64,000 nt of DNA from positions 682,001-746,000 of the forward strand of contig CAWDDC010000003.1 in the NCBI GenBank assembly GCA_963801045.1, read 5' to 3'. Below the pieces are notes generated by a model that saw only the letters and a program-made list of their open reading frames with translations, ran no database searches and had not been told where the DNA came from. Source of the DNA: JACCWP01 sp963801045. GTDB taxonomy: Bacteria; Actinomycetota; Actinomycetes; Propionibacteriales; Nocardioidaceae. Position numbers and translations under genes: made by a program. This document shows positions 1 through 8,973 of the stretch, piece by piece. Numbering within the stretch: the stretch's first letter is position 1; each line of letters starts with the position of its first letter.

Positions 1-79
1 GCTGTCCCCCTCTGTTCCACGTCGGTCGGTCAGCACAGAGCCTGCCGCAGCCGCGGTCGCGGCCGACCCACCACCCGCC

Positions 80-1102
80 TCAGCCGGGCAGCGCGGCGTG
101 CTCGAGGACCGCGGACGGGTCGGCCCCGAGGTCGAGCGGCTGTGGCCGCGCGCCGGCGCGTACCAGCAGGTCGCCGACCGCCGCGATCATCGCCCCGTTG
201 TCGGTGCACAGTCGCGGCCGCGGCACCCGCAGCTCGATGCCGGCCTCGTCGCAGCGCTGGCCGGCCAGCTCACGCAGCCGCCCGTTGGCGGCCACGCCGC
301 CGGCGACGACCAGCGTGTCCACGCCCTGGTCGAGGCACGCGCGCACCGCCTTGCGGGTGAGCACGTCGACGACGGCCTCCTGGAACGACGCGGCGAGGTC
401 GGGCACGGCGTCGTCGCCCGCCTGCATCCGGCGGGCGACCGCCGTCTTGAGCCCGGAGAACGAGAACCCGTACGGCTGCGCGCGGTCGCCGAGCAGGGGC
501 CGGGGGAACGCCACGGCCGCCGGGTCGCCGTCGCGGGCAGCGGCGTCGATCGCCGGCCCACCGGGGTAGGGCAGGCCGAGCAGCCGTGCCACCTTGTCGA
601 ACGCCTCGCCGGCGGCGTCGTCGACGGTGTCGCCGAGGTGCACGATCGGGTCGGTGGCGAGGTCGCCGAGCGCGAGCAGCGACGTGTGCCCGCCCGAGAC
701 GACCAGCGCGACGCACCGTTCCGGCAGCGGCCCGTGCTCGAGGGTGTCGGCGGCGACGTGGCCGGCCAGGTGGTGCACGCCGTACAGCGGCACGCCGAGC
801 GTCCACGCGTAGGCCTTCGCGGCAGCCAGGCCGACCTGCAGCGCGGTCGCCAGACCCGGCCCGGAGGTGACGGCGACCGCGTCGACGTCGGCCAGCCCGA
901 CGCCGGCGTCGGCAAGCGCTGCGTCGACGGTCGGGACCATCGCCTCGAGGTGCGCGCGGGCGGCGATCTCGGGGATCACCCCGCCGAACCGGACGTGCTC
1001 CTCGACGCTGGAGGCGAGCGCGTCGCCGAGCAGCACGCCGTCGGCGACGAGGCCGACACCGGTCTCGTCGCACGACGTCTCGATGCCCAGGGTCAACGCC
1101 AC
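80..1102 (-). CDS. tsaD: TsaD, tRNA N6-threonylcarbamoyladenosine transferase subunit
   Basis: Cytosolic ASKHA-fold enzyme that transfers the threonylcarbamoyl group to A37 of ANN-decoding tRNAs, working with TsaB and TsaE. The 340-residue protein has the usual length. It opens with IETSCDETG, carries HHLAGH near residues 110-115 (His111 and His115 match the metal ligands), VSGGHT near 135-140, and a C-terminal CTDNGAM with the third metal ligand Asp. The open frame runs further upstream, but the family start is the GTG at 1102, which gives VALTLGIETS; a TACCGT hexamer lies 8 nt upstream. Its partner genes are not visible downstream within the 79 bases left in the window. The family call is secure. 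Confidence 0.95.
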   Translation of the reverse strand: MALTLGIETSCDETGVGLVADGVLLGDALASSVEEHVRFGGVIPEIAARAHLEAMVPTVDAALADAGVGLADVDAVAVTSGPGLATALQVGLAAAKAYAWTLGVPLYGVHHLAGHVAADTLEHGPLPERCVALVVSGGHTSLLALGDLATDPIVHLGDTVDDAAGEAFDKVARLLGLPYPGGPAIDAAARDGDPAAVAFPRPLLGDRAQPYGFSFSGLKTAVARRMQAGDDAVPDLAASFQEAVVDVLTRKAVRACLDQGVDTLVVAGGVAANGRLRELAGQRCDEAGIELRVPRPRLCTDNGAMIAAVGDLLVRAGARPQPLDLGADPSAVLEHAALPG

Positions 1103-1220
1103 GTCACGACACGGTACGGGCCGCAGGGATCCGTGCTCGTCCGGGTCCCGTGGCGCGCTACTCTGGTCGCAGAGATTGTCGGACAATCCAGTACGGCCCC
1201 CGAAGAGAACCGAGCAGCCC

Positions 1221-2446
1221 ATGACCACACAGCCAGTCGACCGGACCAGCGCGGCGATGGTCGCCCTCAGCGACAGCCGGACGGCGCACAACTACCACCC
1301 GCTGCCGGTCGTCGTCGCCCATGCCGAGGGCGCCTGGATGACCGACGTCGACGGCAACCGGTTCCTCGACCTGCTGGCCGGCTACTCGGCGCTCAACTTC
1401 GGGCACGGCCACCCCGACCTGCTGCGGGTCGCGCACGAGCAGCTGGACCGGCTCACGCTGACCAGCCGCGCGTTCATCCACGACCAGTTCGGTGCGTTCT
1501 GCGCCGAGCTCGGCGACCTGGCCGGCAAGGAGCTCGTGCTGCCGATGAACACCGGCGCCGAGGCGGTCGAGACCACGATCAAGGTCTCCCGCAAGTGGGG
1601 CTACGACGTCAAGGGCGTGCCGGCCGACCAGGCGCAGCATCATCGTGGCGTCCGGCAACTTCCACGGCCGTACGACGACCATCGTCGGGTTCTCCGACGA
1701 CCCCGACGCCCGCGGCGGCTTCGGCCCGTTCACGCCGGGCTTCGTGCAGGTTCCCTACGGCGACCTCGCCGCCCTCGAGGCCGCCATCGAGCCCGCACAC
1801 GGTGGCCGTGCTGATCGAGCCGATCCAGGGCGAGGGCGGGGTCGTGATCCCGCCCGACGGCTACCTGCAGGGCGTACGCGCCGCGTGCACCCGCGAGAAC
1901 GTGCTGTTCGCCGCCGACGAGATCCAGTCCGGACTCGGGCGCACCGGTCGCACCTTCGCGTGCGACAACGAGGACGTCGTGCCGGACATCTACGTGCTCG
2001 GCAAGGCACTCGGCGGCGGCATCGTGCCGGTCTCGGCCGTGGTCGCCGACCGCGACGTGCTCGGCGTCCTGCACCCGGGACAGCACGGCAGCACGTTCGG
2101 CGGCAACCCGCTGGCCTGCGCCGTGGGACGGCAGGTCGTGGCCATGCTCGCGACCGGTGAGTACCAGCACCGTGCCGAGGCACTGGGCAAGCGGATGACC
2201 GAGCGGCTCGACGGCATGCTCGGCGAGGGCGTCGTCGGGGTACGTACCCGCGGCCTCTGGGCCGGCGTCGACGTCGACCCGAGGGTGGGCACCGGACGCG
2301 CGGTCTGCGAGGCACTGATGGGCCGCGGCGTCCTGGCCAAGGACACGCACGGCTCGACGATCCGGCTGGCTCCCCCGCTGGTCACCGACGAGGCCGACCT
2401 CGACTGGGGCCTCGACCAGCTGGAGGCCGTGGTCACCCGCGCCTGA
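1221..2446 (+). pseudogene. rocD: Ornithine--oxo-acid transaminase (RocD), two frameshifts as read
   Basis: PLP-dependent class-III aminotransferase converting ornithine plus 2-oxoglutarate to glutamate semialdehyde and glutamate. Read across frames it gives a complete protein of about 407 residues: MTTQPVDRTS, then NTGAEAVETTIK, then SGNFHGRTTTIVGFS, then LIEPIQGEGGV, DEIQSGLGRTG, the PLP lysine in LGKALGGGIVPVSA, and a C-terminus ending at 2446. The frame moves +1 near 1635 and again near 1795, each explained by one extra base. All catalytic motifs survive, so either the reads carry errors or the gene was lost very recently. It is divergent from tsaD, with 118 bases between the starts. Confidence 0.85.
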
Positions 2447-2477
2447 GCAACCGCGGCCGCGACGCGCTGCCCGGGGC

Positions 2478-2483
2478 TACTCT
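2478..2483 (+). promoter_or_regulatory. -10 hexamer of a leaderless methyltransferase gene
   Basis: TACTCT is followed by exactly six bases and then the GTG start at 2490. This spacing puts the transcript start at or next to the start codon. No Shine-Dalgarno is present. The same layout recurs through the window. Confidence 0.6.
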
Positions 2484-2489
2484 TCGAAG

Positions 2490-3134
2490 GTGGGCGTACG
2501 GGACCGCTTCCTCACGGGGTTGGCGGCGCAGCTGGGCCGCCCCGAGGGGCTTCGGGGACGGTTCGTCGCGCGCGGGCTCAACCGCGCCAACCGCGCCGCG
2601 GTGACTGCTGCGGTCGACGCCGCCGAGCTGAAGCCGGGACAGGTGGCGGCCGACATCGGCTTCGGCGGCGGTCTCGGGCTGCGGTTGCTGCTCGACCGGG
2701 TGCGCCCCGACGGGCACGTGCACGGCATCGACCTGTCCGACACGATGCTGCAGCGTGCCGGTGCCGCGCTGCGTACCGAGGGAGTCAACGGTGAGCTCAC
2801 GCTGCAGCTCGGGTCGATCACGGCGCTGCCGCTGAGCGATGCGTCGCTGGACGCCGCGATCACCGTGGAGACCATCTACTTCGTCACCGATCTCGACCGC
2901 GCGTTCACCGAGCTGGCACGGGTGCTGCGCCCGTCGGGGCGTGCAGTGATCGGGCTCGGCGATCCCGCCGCGATGGCGAAGCAGTCGGTCACGGCGCACG
3001 GGTTCACGCTGCGTCCCGTCGACGAGGTGCTGGCCACGTTGACCAGGTCGGGGTTCGCCCCCGAGGAGAACCTGCGCATCGGAGCCGGCGACGACGCCTT
3101 CCACGTGCTGGTGGCGCGGAAGGCCACCGCGTAG
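2490..3134 (+). CDS. Class I SAM-dependent methyltransferase
   Basis: A 214-residue Rossmann methyltransferase of the UbiE/Methyltransf_11 type. The SAM-binding glycine motif is VAADIGFGGGLGLRLL near residues 53-68, the acidic residue after beta-2 is in HGIDLSDTML, and the motif IV equivalent is in AITVETIYFVTDL. The substrate cannot be told from the sequence. It starts at GTG 2490 directly behind a leaderless-type -10 and follows rocD by 43 bases with its own promoter, so co-regulation is not implied. Alternatives are a quinone or small-molecule methyltransferase. Confidence 0.8.
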   Translation: MGVRDRFLTGLAAQLGRPEGLRGRFVARGLNRANRAAVTAAVDAAELKPGQVAADIGFGGGLGLRLLLDRVRPDGHVHGIDLSDTMLQRAGAALRTEGVNGELTLQLGSITALPLSDASLDAAITVETIYFVTDLDRAFTELARVLRPSGRAVIGLGDPAAMAKQSVTAHGFTLRPVDEVLATLTRSGFAPEENLRIGAGDDAFHVLVARKATA

Positions 3135-3163
3135 ATCAGGAGCCCGCCGACGCCGAGTCTGCC

Positions 3164-3298
3164 TCAGTGCTTGTCCGGCGGCACGATCTCCACGCGGTGC
3201 TTGGCGGCGTCCGCCTTGGCGTGCTTGGCGGCCCGCTTCTCCTTGAGGGACTTGCCGGACTTCTTGGTCATGTGTTGTCGCGGGGACTTGTCAGCCAT
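3164..3298 (-). CDS. Small basic hypothetical protein (44 aa)
   Basis: A short ORF beginning MADKSPRQHMTKKSGKSLKE and ending in VEIVPPDKH. It is very rich in lysine, arginine and histidine and has no membrane segment. The composition (about one third basic) suggests a nucleic-acid or ribosome-associated peptide, but no function is known to me. It lies convergent to the methyltransferase at 2490. A second, unrelated-looking small basic ORF occurs at 60398. Confidence rests on codon bias and a clean start and stop, not on recognised homology. Confidence 0.6.
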   Translation of the reverse strand: MADKSPRQHMTKKSGKSLKEKRAAKHAKADAAKHRVEIVPPDKH

Positions 3299-3502
3299 GA
3301 CGGCTCCCTGATCGGGAGCCTGGACGGCTCCACGTCTTGACCGTACGCCCTCGACGCGGCGAGACGGCGCGTCTCGGTCGGTGCGTTCCCAGAAGCAGGT
3401 GACGAGGTTTCGAGAGCACGCAGTGGCGGGCGGCAGATCGGTGCAGGATGTGGGGCACCTTGCAGCAGACGAAGTGACTGGGACTCTGCGGAAGGAGAGA
3501 CC

Positions 3503-4552
3503 ATGATCACCGTCAGCAACAGCTCAGCTGCTCTCCTTCGGAGACGACGCTCGCGGGTGTGCGCGGGGGCAGGGATCGTGGGCGCAGCAGTCCTCCTCGC
3601 CACGGTCTCGCCGCAGGCGGCGTACCCGAGCTCTGATCCGGACTCCGTCGGAGTGCCTCGCCACGATGTGCCCGGAAGCACGGAACGGGATCCGGATGCC
3701 CGTCCGTTCTACGTGATTCCGGGTGGGTGTGTGGCCCCGGAGAGCGTCGCCGTCTACGGCGGCAAGTACTACACCGGCGGCGTCTGCAACGGGAGGCTCT
3801 ACGTCGGGGATCTCAGACGCAAGCGTGCGCACTCGCTCGTGCCGTCCGGTCCCCGGCACATTGTCGTCGGCGGCATCGAGGCGACCGCCAACCGCCTGGT
3901 GGTGGCCAAGGGGGGCTCCGGGTTCGCCAAGGTCTACAACCGCTTCACCGGCGAGCAGCTGGCGCGATTCTCCAACGGGCTGCCGCAGGGCCGAGGGATC
4001 GTCAACGACGTTGCCATCACTCCCCACGGGGACGCGTACCTCACCGAGTTCTCCCTGTCGAAGATCTACCGGATCCCCGCTGCCGGGATCGCACAGCCGG
4101 AACCGGCCGTGCAGGAGCTGCCGGTCTGGCTCAACCTGCGTGGCACGGTGTTCCCGATCCAGGGCGGCAGCGCGAACGGCATTGCCGCGACCCCGGACGG
4201 CCGGTTCCTCATCGTCGCGCACTACGCCGCCGGTGAGCTCTACCGAGTCCGGATCAGAGATCAGCAGGTCACCAAGATCCGGCTCCACGGCAAGCACCTC
4301 GACGGGCCGGACGGCATCGAGCTCAGCAACGCCGACGTCCTCTACGTGGTCGAGCAGCAGAGGCAACGGATCGCCGAGATCCGCCTGAGCAACCACTACG
4401 ACCACGGGCGGGTGGTCTCACGGACGACCAGCCCACGGTTCCACTGCCCCTCCGGCGTCGCCCTGGCCGGCGACCGCCTTCTGGTCAGCAACCTCGGCAA
4501 CGGCTGTCCGTTCAAGCTCCCGTGGACGGTGGCCAGCATTCCTATCCCCTGA
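3503..4552 (+). CDS. Secreted SMP-30/NHL-like beta-propeller protein
   Basis: A 349-residue exported protein. An arginine-rich n-region (LRRRRSR) and a hydrophobic core (AGAGIVGAAVLLATVSPQA) form a signal peptide ending near residue 40. The rest has repeated propeller-blade patterns such as GGIEATANRLVVAKGG, VNDVAITPHGDAYLTEF, ANGIAATPDGRFLIVAHY and PDGIELSNADVLYVVE, typical of SMP-30/gluconolactonase-like or NHL proteins. The start ATG follows a strong GGAGAG Shine-Dalgarno. A ligand or activity cannot be assigned. It is convergent with the HNH gene, only 12 bases away. Confidence 0.75.
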   Translation: MITVSNSSAALLRRRRSRVCAGAGIVGAAVLLATVSPQAAYPSSDPDSVGVPRHDVPGSTERDPDARPFYVIPGGCVAPESVAVYGGKYYTGGVCNGRLYVGDLRRKRAHSLVPSGPRHIVVGGIEATANRLVVAKGGSGFAKVYNRFTGEQLARFSNGLPQGRGIVNDVAITPHGDAYLTEFSLSKIYRIPAAGIAQPEPAVQELPVWLNLRGTVFPIQGGSANGIAATPDGRFLIVAHYAAGELYRVRIRDQQVTKIRLHGKHLDGPDGIELSNADVLYVVEQQRQRIAEIRLSNHYDHGRVVSRTTSPRFHCPSGVALAGDRLLVSNLGNGCPFKLPWTVASIPIP

Positions 4553-4564
4553 TCCCCTGACCCC

Positions 4565-5906
4565 TCAGCGTCTGAGGTGGAGGGTGTTGGTGCGGGGTTG
4601 TTGGTCGGGGTCGATCCAGGTGGGTGGGGTGAAGGCGGGTCGTCGGTCGGTGCCGAGGCGGACGGTCCACTCGCCGACGGTGGATGACTTTGTGGTGGGC
4701 GCCGCAGAGCAGGACGCCGTTGTCGAGGCTGGTGGGTCCGCCGTCGGCCCAGTGCACGATGTGGTGCACGTTGCACCAGGAGGCGGGGCGGTCGCAGCCG
4801 GGGAACGCGCAGCCGCGGTCGCGGACCTCCACGGCGCGGCGGAGCTCCTTGGTGAAGACCCGGATGGCGCGGCCGACGTCGAGCGGGACGCCGGCGGAGT
4901 TGAGCAGCACCGGGAGGATGGTGGCATCGCAGGCGAAGCCGGCGGACGGTCTCGGCCGAGATCGGGGTGCCGGTGTCGAGGGTGCCGACGCCGACGGCGG
5001 CCTTCAGCTGGTCGTAGCCGATGGTGACCGCGATGTGGGCGGGGAACCCGAAGCTGGTCGGGGTGTCATCGGCGGCCAGGGTGCGGCGGCAGATCTCGAC
5101 CAGCGCGTCGGCCTGCGCTGGCCCGCGGTCCGGTAGTCGGGCTGATCCGCCCGTCCGGGTGCAGGCAGTCCGCCGGGTTTGGCGAAGGGTTCGAGGGCGG
5201 CGGACACGAGCGCCCAGGCTTCGGGGTCGAGGTCGCCGCGGAGCCGGATCCGGCCGCGGTGGTCCGGCCCGGCGGACAGGGTGTTGGCCCGGTTCGCGGC
5301 GTCGCGGGCCTCGTCGCGGGCGAGGGCTTCGGCGTCCGCGGCGTCGGCCACCTCGGGGGCGAGGTAGGCGAGCAGGTGCTGGCCGTAGCCGGCCAGCACC
5401 GGCGCCGGATGGTGGCCGGCCCAGCCGAGCATCAGCTGCTCACCCTGGCCGATGACCTCGGCGCCGAGCGAGTCCGGCAGCTTGCGGACCGCCTCGGCGA
5501 TCACGCCGGCCTGGTCGGCGTCGATGTCACCGGCGGCGAACGCCGTGGTGGTGGCGCCCAGCCCGCAGCTGAGGTGGTCGGCCAGGTCGGTGATCTGGCG
5601 GGCTCTGGCCCGGCGGGCGGTGAGCAGGTCGGCCAGCCAGGCGGTGGTGGAGGTGGCGCCGACGGTCTTGGCCAGGTCGCGGCGGGCGGCCTCGCCGACG
5701 GCGGCGGTCTGCACCGCGGCGGCCTTGCGGATCACCTGTTCGGCGGCCTGCACGACCTCGGCCACCTCGGTGTCGGTGGCCGACCACAACGTCAGGCTGC
5801 CGGGGTCGACCAGCTCGTCCAACCGGTCGGCGAACCGGCGACACAACTGGGCCACCGGATGGGTGACGCCCTCGTGCGGCTCGTGCGGCTGGTCCGACAT
5901 GCTCAC
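4565..5906 (-). pseudogene. DUF222/13E12-repeat HNH endonuclease, three frameshifts
   Basis: Member of the actinobacterial DUF222 plus HNH family (13E12 repeat), usually present in several copies per genome and of unsettled role. The N-terminal DUF222 part begins MSMSDQPHEP and reads cleanly to about 5115. The C-terminal HNH module is CAFPGCDRPASWCNVHHIVH followed by GGPTSLDNGVLLCGAHH, with all Cys/His zinc and HNH residues in place. Frames change near 5112 (one base missing), 4934 (one extra) and 4679 (one extra). Repaired, it gives about 446 residues. Either recent inactivation or sequence error. An AT-rich palindromic region lies just upstream. Confidence 0.8.
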
Positions 5907-5936
5907 AACCTAGTCGCCACCACCGACACCCGACCG

Positions 5937-5987
5937 CCAAGAATCCCCTTATCCACAAGGGGAAACAGATATCCTTATGATTCTTGG
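5937..5987. repeat. AT-rich nested palindrome with a DnaA-box-like site
   Basis: Outer arms CCAAGAATC (5937-5945) and GATTCTTGG (5979-5987) are perfect 9-bp complements. Inside is a hairpin CCCCTT-atccac-AAGGGG. The sequence TTATCCACA at 5949-5957 equals the DnaA-box consensus. The element sits between the HNH start and the stop of the Gfo/Idh gene, so it could terminate the latter or control the former. It is markedly AT-rich for this DNA. Confidence 0.55.
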
Positions 5988-6013
5988 AGCAGCGTCCGGA
6001 AACTGCCGGTGTC

Positions 6014-7078
6014 TCAACCGTCGGCCCACGCCTCCACCGACGTGGTGACCGGCACGTCGGTCGCAACCGCCTCCTCGACGGCCAGCGCAATGAGATGGTC
6101 CTGTGCACCTTCAGCCAACGGGTAGGGCGGCAGTCCGTCGCCGCGTGCCCAGGCGGCCGTCTGCTCCAGCAGCGTGGCGATCGCGATCTCCTCGTCGTTC
6201 CAGCGCTGACCGAGGTAGGGGTTGCGGAACACCACGTCGCCCTCGTACGTGATGTGGTCGGTCTCGAACCCGTCCAGGTCGAGGTCGTAGCCCGTCTGCC
6301 GACGCACCAGTGGCGACCTGACCACCGTGCGCGGGCCGGCCATCCGCACGACCTCGTCGTCCTTCAGCTCGCCGGTCGTGCCGCGGACGAGGATGCGCCG
6401 GAACCGCAGCTGGTTGTGCCACTGGTTGCTGGTGAAGTCGTAGACGCCGGAGCGACCGGAACCGAAGTCGAAGGTGGCGATCGTCGTCGCCGCAGAGGTC
6501 GGCTCGACAGCGCCGGTCCAGCCGGCCCGGTTCAACGGGTCGAGCAACGGGGCTTCGAAGCGCACCGCACGCACCGTGACCGGCCCGGGCCCGACGCCCA
6601 GCAGCCCCCGGATCAACGACACCGCGTGGTACTTGTGCGTCGACGACACCTGCACCTGCGTGGGCGTCCCGATCGCGCCGGACGCGACCACTGCGGCGCG
6701 CGCCGCGTGGGCGGGCACCAGCAGGTACTGCTCGGCCACCTGCACCAGCCCCGATGCGCCGACGTCTGCCCACAACGCGCGCAGACCCTCGACGTCAGGC
6801 GCGGGCGGTGTCTCGGCGAGGACCGGCACTCCCGCCGCCACCAGCTCACGGACGACGTCCGGCGTGACCTGCCACGGCAGCGCCGTGACGACGAAGTCGG
6901 GTCGCGCCCGGTCGAGGCACTCCGCCACCGACCGGTACTCCGGCACCGGCAGCTCGCGCGGCGTACGCACGACCGCGCCGACACACTCCAATGACGGCAG
7001 CGCCGCAGCGAGCCGCCAGAAGAACTCCGCCCTCCACCCCGCACCGACGGTCGCGAAGGTCGAAGACGGGGCAGCCAC
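6014..7078 (-). CDS. Gfo/Idh/MocA-family NAD(P)-dependent oxidoreductase
   Basis: A 354-residue protein with an N-terminal Rossmann domain (ATVGAGWRAEFFWRLA; FVVTALPWQVTPDVVRELVAAGVPVLAETPPA, where the family usually has EKP) and a C-terminal alpha/beta substrate domain. The family oxidises or reduces sugars and related polyols. The normal EKP lysine is replaced (ETPPA), which would weaken dehydrogenase chemistry and suggests an altered or non-canonical activity. The GTG at 7078 was chosen: a TAGCGT hexamer lies 7 nt upstream and the ORF then begins at the Rossmann strand. It is followed downstream by the AT-rich palindrome. Confidence 0.8.
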   Translation of the reverse strand: MAAPSSTFATVGAGWRAEFFWRLAAALPSLECVGAVVRTPRELPVPEYRSVAECLDRARPDFVVTALPWQVTPDVVRELVAAGVPVLAETPPAPDVEGLRALWADVGASGLVQVAEQYLLVPAHAARAAVVASGAIGTPTQVQVSSTHKYHAVSLIRGLLGVGPGPVTVRAVRFEAPLLDPLNRAGWTGAVEPTSAATTIATFDFGSGRSGVYDFTSNQWHNQLRFRRILVRGTTGELKDDEVVRMAGPRTVVRSPLVRRQTGYDLDLDGFETDHITYEGDVVFRNPYLGQRWNDEEIAIATLLEQTAAWARGDGLPPYPLAEGAQDHLIALAVEEAVATDVPVTTSVEAWADG

Positions 7079-7088
7079 GTCAGCGACG

Positions 7089-7955
7089 CTACAGCGGCTT
7101 GCCACCCGTCACCGCGAGCACCTCACCGGTGATGTAGCTGGCGTCCTGCGAGGCGAGGAACACGTACGCGGGCGCCACCTCAGCCGGCTGACCCGCGCGC
7201 CCGAGCGGCGTCGTCGCGCCGAAGCCGTCGAGCATGTCGTCCGGCATCGTCGCCGGGATGAGCGGCGTCCAGATCGGACCGGGTGCCACGGAGTTGACCC
7301 GGATCCCCTTCTCACCAAGGTCCTGGGCCAACGCCTCGGTGAACGTCACGATGCCGCCCTTGGTCGTGGCGTAGTCGAGCAGCGGCGGTGACGGCGTCGT
7401 GGACTGGATCGACGAGGTCGTGATGATGCTCGACCCCGCGGCCAGGTGCGGCAGCGACGCCTTGCACAGCCAGAACATCGCGTACAGGTTGGTCTTGATC
7501 GTCCGGTCGAGCTGGTCGGTCGAGATCTCCTCGAGGCCGCCCGGCTTCGCCATCTGGTACGCCGCGTTGGACACCAGCACGTCGAGACCGCCCAGCTCCG
7601 AGACGGTCGACTCGACCACCCGGACGCACTCGTCCTCCCGGGTCAGGTCGCACGCCAGCGCGAGCGCGCGCCGGCCGGCGTCCTCCACCAGCCGCACGGT
7701 CTGCTGCGCGTCGTCCTCCTCCTCGGGCAGGTACGCGATGGCCACATCGGCGCCCTCGCGGGCGTACGCGATCGCGACGGCGCGACCGATGCCGGAGTCG
7801 CCACCGGTGATCAGCGCCCGCTTGCCCTCCAGCCGGCCGCTGCCGCGGTAAGAGTCCTCACCGTGGTCAGGCCGGTCGGACATGGCATCGGTCGATCCCG
7901 GGTGCGGCTGGGGCGACTCGCCCTCGGTGTCGGGCTGGCTGTACGGCTCGGACAT
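7089..7955 (-). CDS. SDR-family oxidoreductase (general stress protein 39-like)
   Basis: A 288-residue short-chain dehydrogenase of the YdaD/YghA subgroup, which has an N-terminal tail before the Rossmann fold. Visible motifs are ITGGDSGIGRAVAIAY (cofactor TGxxxGxG), LVSNAAYQ (NAG equivalent), the catalytic Ser in TTSSIQ, YATTKGG (YxxxK) and RVNSVAPGPIWTPL. It probably uses NADP on an unknown alcohol or aldehyde. The ATG at 7955 has a GAGGAG Shine-Dalgarno. It lies 10 bases upstream of the Gfo/Idh start and is divergent from the LLM oxidoreductase. Confidence 0.88.
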   Translation of the reverse strand: MSEPYSQPDTEGESPQPHPGSTDAMSDRPDHGEDSYRGSGRLEGKRALITGGDSGIGRAVAIAYAREGADVAIAYLPEEEDDAQQTVRLVEDAGRRALALACDLTREDECVRVVESTVSELGGLDVLVSNAAYQMAKPGGLEEISTDQLDRTIKTNLYAMFWLCKASLPHLAAGSSIITTSSIQSTTPSPPLLDYATTKGGIVTFTEALAQDLGEKGIRVNSVAPGPIWTPLIPATMPDDMLDGFGATTPLGRAGQPAEVAPAYVFLASQDASYITGEVLAVTGGKPL

Positions 7956-8034
7956 GGGTCTCCTCGGATCGGGGGGTCGCCCCCTCAGTGCCCGCCTTGC
8001 GTACCCGTCAAGCGTCACCGGCAGACTTGCGGGC

Positions 8035-8964
8035 ATGGATCTGCGCATCTTCACCGAACCTCAGCAGGGCGCGACCTACGACGACCTCCTCCGGGTGGCC
8101 CGGGCGACCGAGGACCTCGGCTTCGACGCCTTCTTCCGCTCCGACCACTACCTGGGCATGGGCACCGAGGGGCTGCCCGGCCCCACCGACGCCTGGGTGA
8201 CGCTGGCCGGACTGGCCCGCGACACCTCGCGGATCCGGCTCGGCACCCTGGTCAGCTCGTGCACGTTCCGGCTGCCCGGGCCGCTCGCGATCGCGGTCGC
8301 GGGCGTGGACCAGATGAGCGGCGGGCGGGTCGAGCTCGGCCTCGGCGCCGGATGGTTCGAGGACGAGCACCGCGCGTACGGCATTCCCTTCCCCGACGTG
8401 CACGGCCGGTTCGACCGGCTGGAGGAGCAGCTCGCCATCGTCACCGGGCTGTGGGAGACGGAGCCGGGCAAGACCTTCGACTTCGCCGGCACCCACTACC
8501 AGCTGGAGCACTCACCCGCGCTGCCCAAGCCGGTGCAGCGCCCACGTCCGCCGGTGATCGTCGGCGGTGCCGGCAAGCGGCGGACGCCGGCGCTCGCCGC
8601 GCGGTTCGCGCAGGAGTACAACGCGGCCTTCCAGTCGCCGGACGCCGTGCCCGGGCTGTTCGACCGCGTACGCACCGCGTGCAACGACGCCGGCCGCGAC
8701 CCCGCCACCATGACCTTCTCGGCCGCGTGGACGGTCTGCTGCGGACGCGACGAGGCCGAGATCGCCCGCCGCGCCGCCAAGACCGGGCAGACCGCGGACG
8801 AGCTCCGCAACGGGCAGCTCGGAGGCACCCCGGCCGAGCTGGTCGACCGGCTGGGCCGGCTCGCCGACGCCGGCGCGACGCGCGCGTACCTGCAGGTGCT
8901 CGACCTGACCGACCTCGACCACCTCGAGCTGATCGCCGCCGAGGTGGCGCCGCAGCTGGCGTGA
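8035..8964 (+). CDS. LLM-class (F420-dependent type) oxidoreductase
   Basis: A 309-residue luciferase-like monooxygenase-fold protein (TIM barrel). Family features are DLRIFTEPQ at the start, EDLGFDAFFRSDHYL, RIRLGTLVSSCTFR, SGGRVELGLGAGWFEDEH and VIVGGAGKRRTPALAARFA. This subgroup (TIGR03560-like) is usually F420-linked in actinobacteria, although FMN cannot be excluded. Substrate unknown. The start ATG lies seven bases after CAGACT, so it is probably leaderless. It shares a 79-bp divergent promoter region with the SDR gene. Confidence 0.88.
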   Translation: MDLRIFTEPQQGATYDDLLRVARATEDLGFDAFFRSDHYLGMGTEGLPGPTDAWVTLAGLARDTSRIRLGTLVSSCTFRLPGPLAIAVAGVDQMSGGRVELGLGAGWFEDEHRAYGIPFPDVHGRFDRLEEQLAIVTGLWETEPGKTFDFAGTHYQLEHSPALPKPVQRPRPPVIVGGAGKRRTPALAARFAQEYNAAFQSPDAVPGLFDRVRTACNDAGRDPATMTFSAAWTVCCGRDEAEIARRAAKTGQTADELRNGQLGGTPAELVDRLGRLADAGATRAYLQVLDLTDLDHLELIAAEVAPQLA

Positions 8965-8973
8965 GGCCGGGCC

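Noticed and set aside
1..79. Feature downstream of tsaD
   Set aside because: Only 79 bases; no ORF, hairpin with T-run or known motif could be supported.
1221..2446. Programmed ribosomal frameshifting in rocD and other genes
   Set aside because: No slippery sequence, stop-codon context or downstream structure is shared by the sites, and the same pattern affects unrelated genes; sequence error is simpler.
98..2446. Very long plus-strand ORF opposite tsaD
   Set aside because: An antisense shadow typical of high-GC DNA; product rich in Arg and Pro with no known domain. Only its last part is real, being the rocD frame.
5949..5957. Replication origin
   Set aside because: Only one DnaA box and no dnaA, dnaN or other origin genes nearby.
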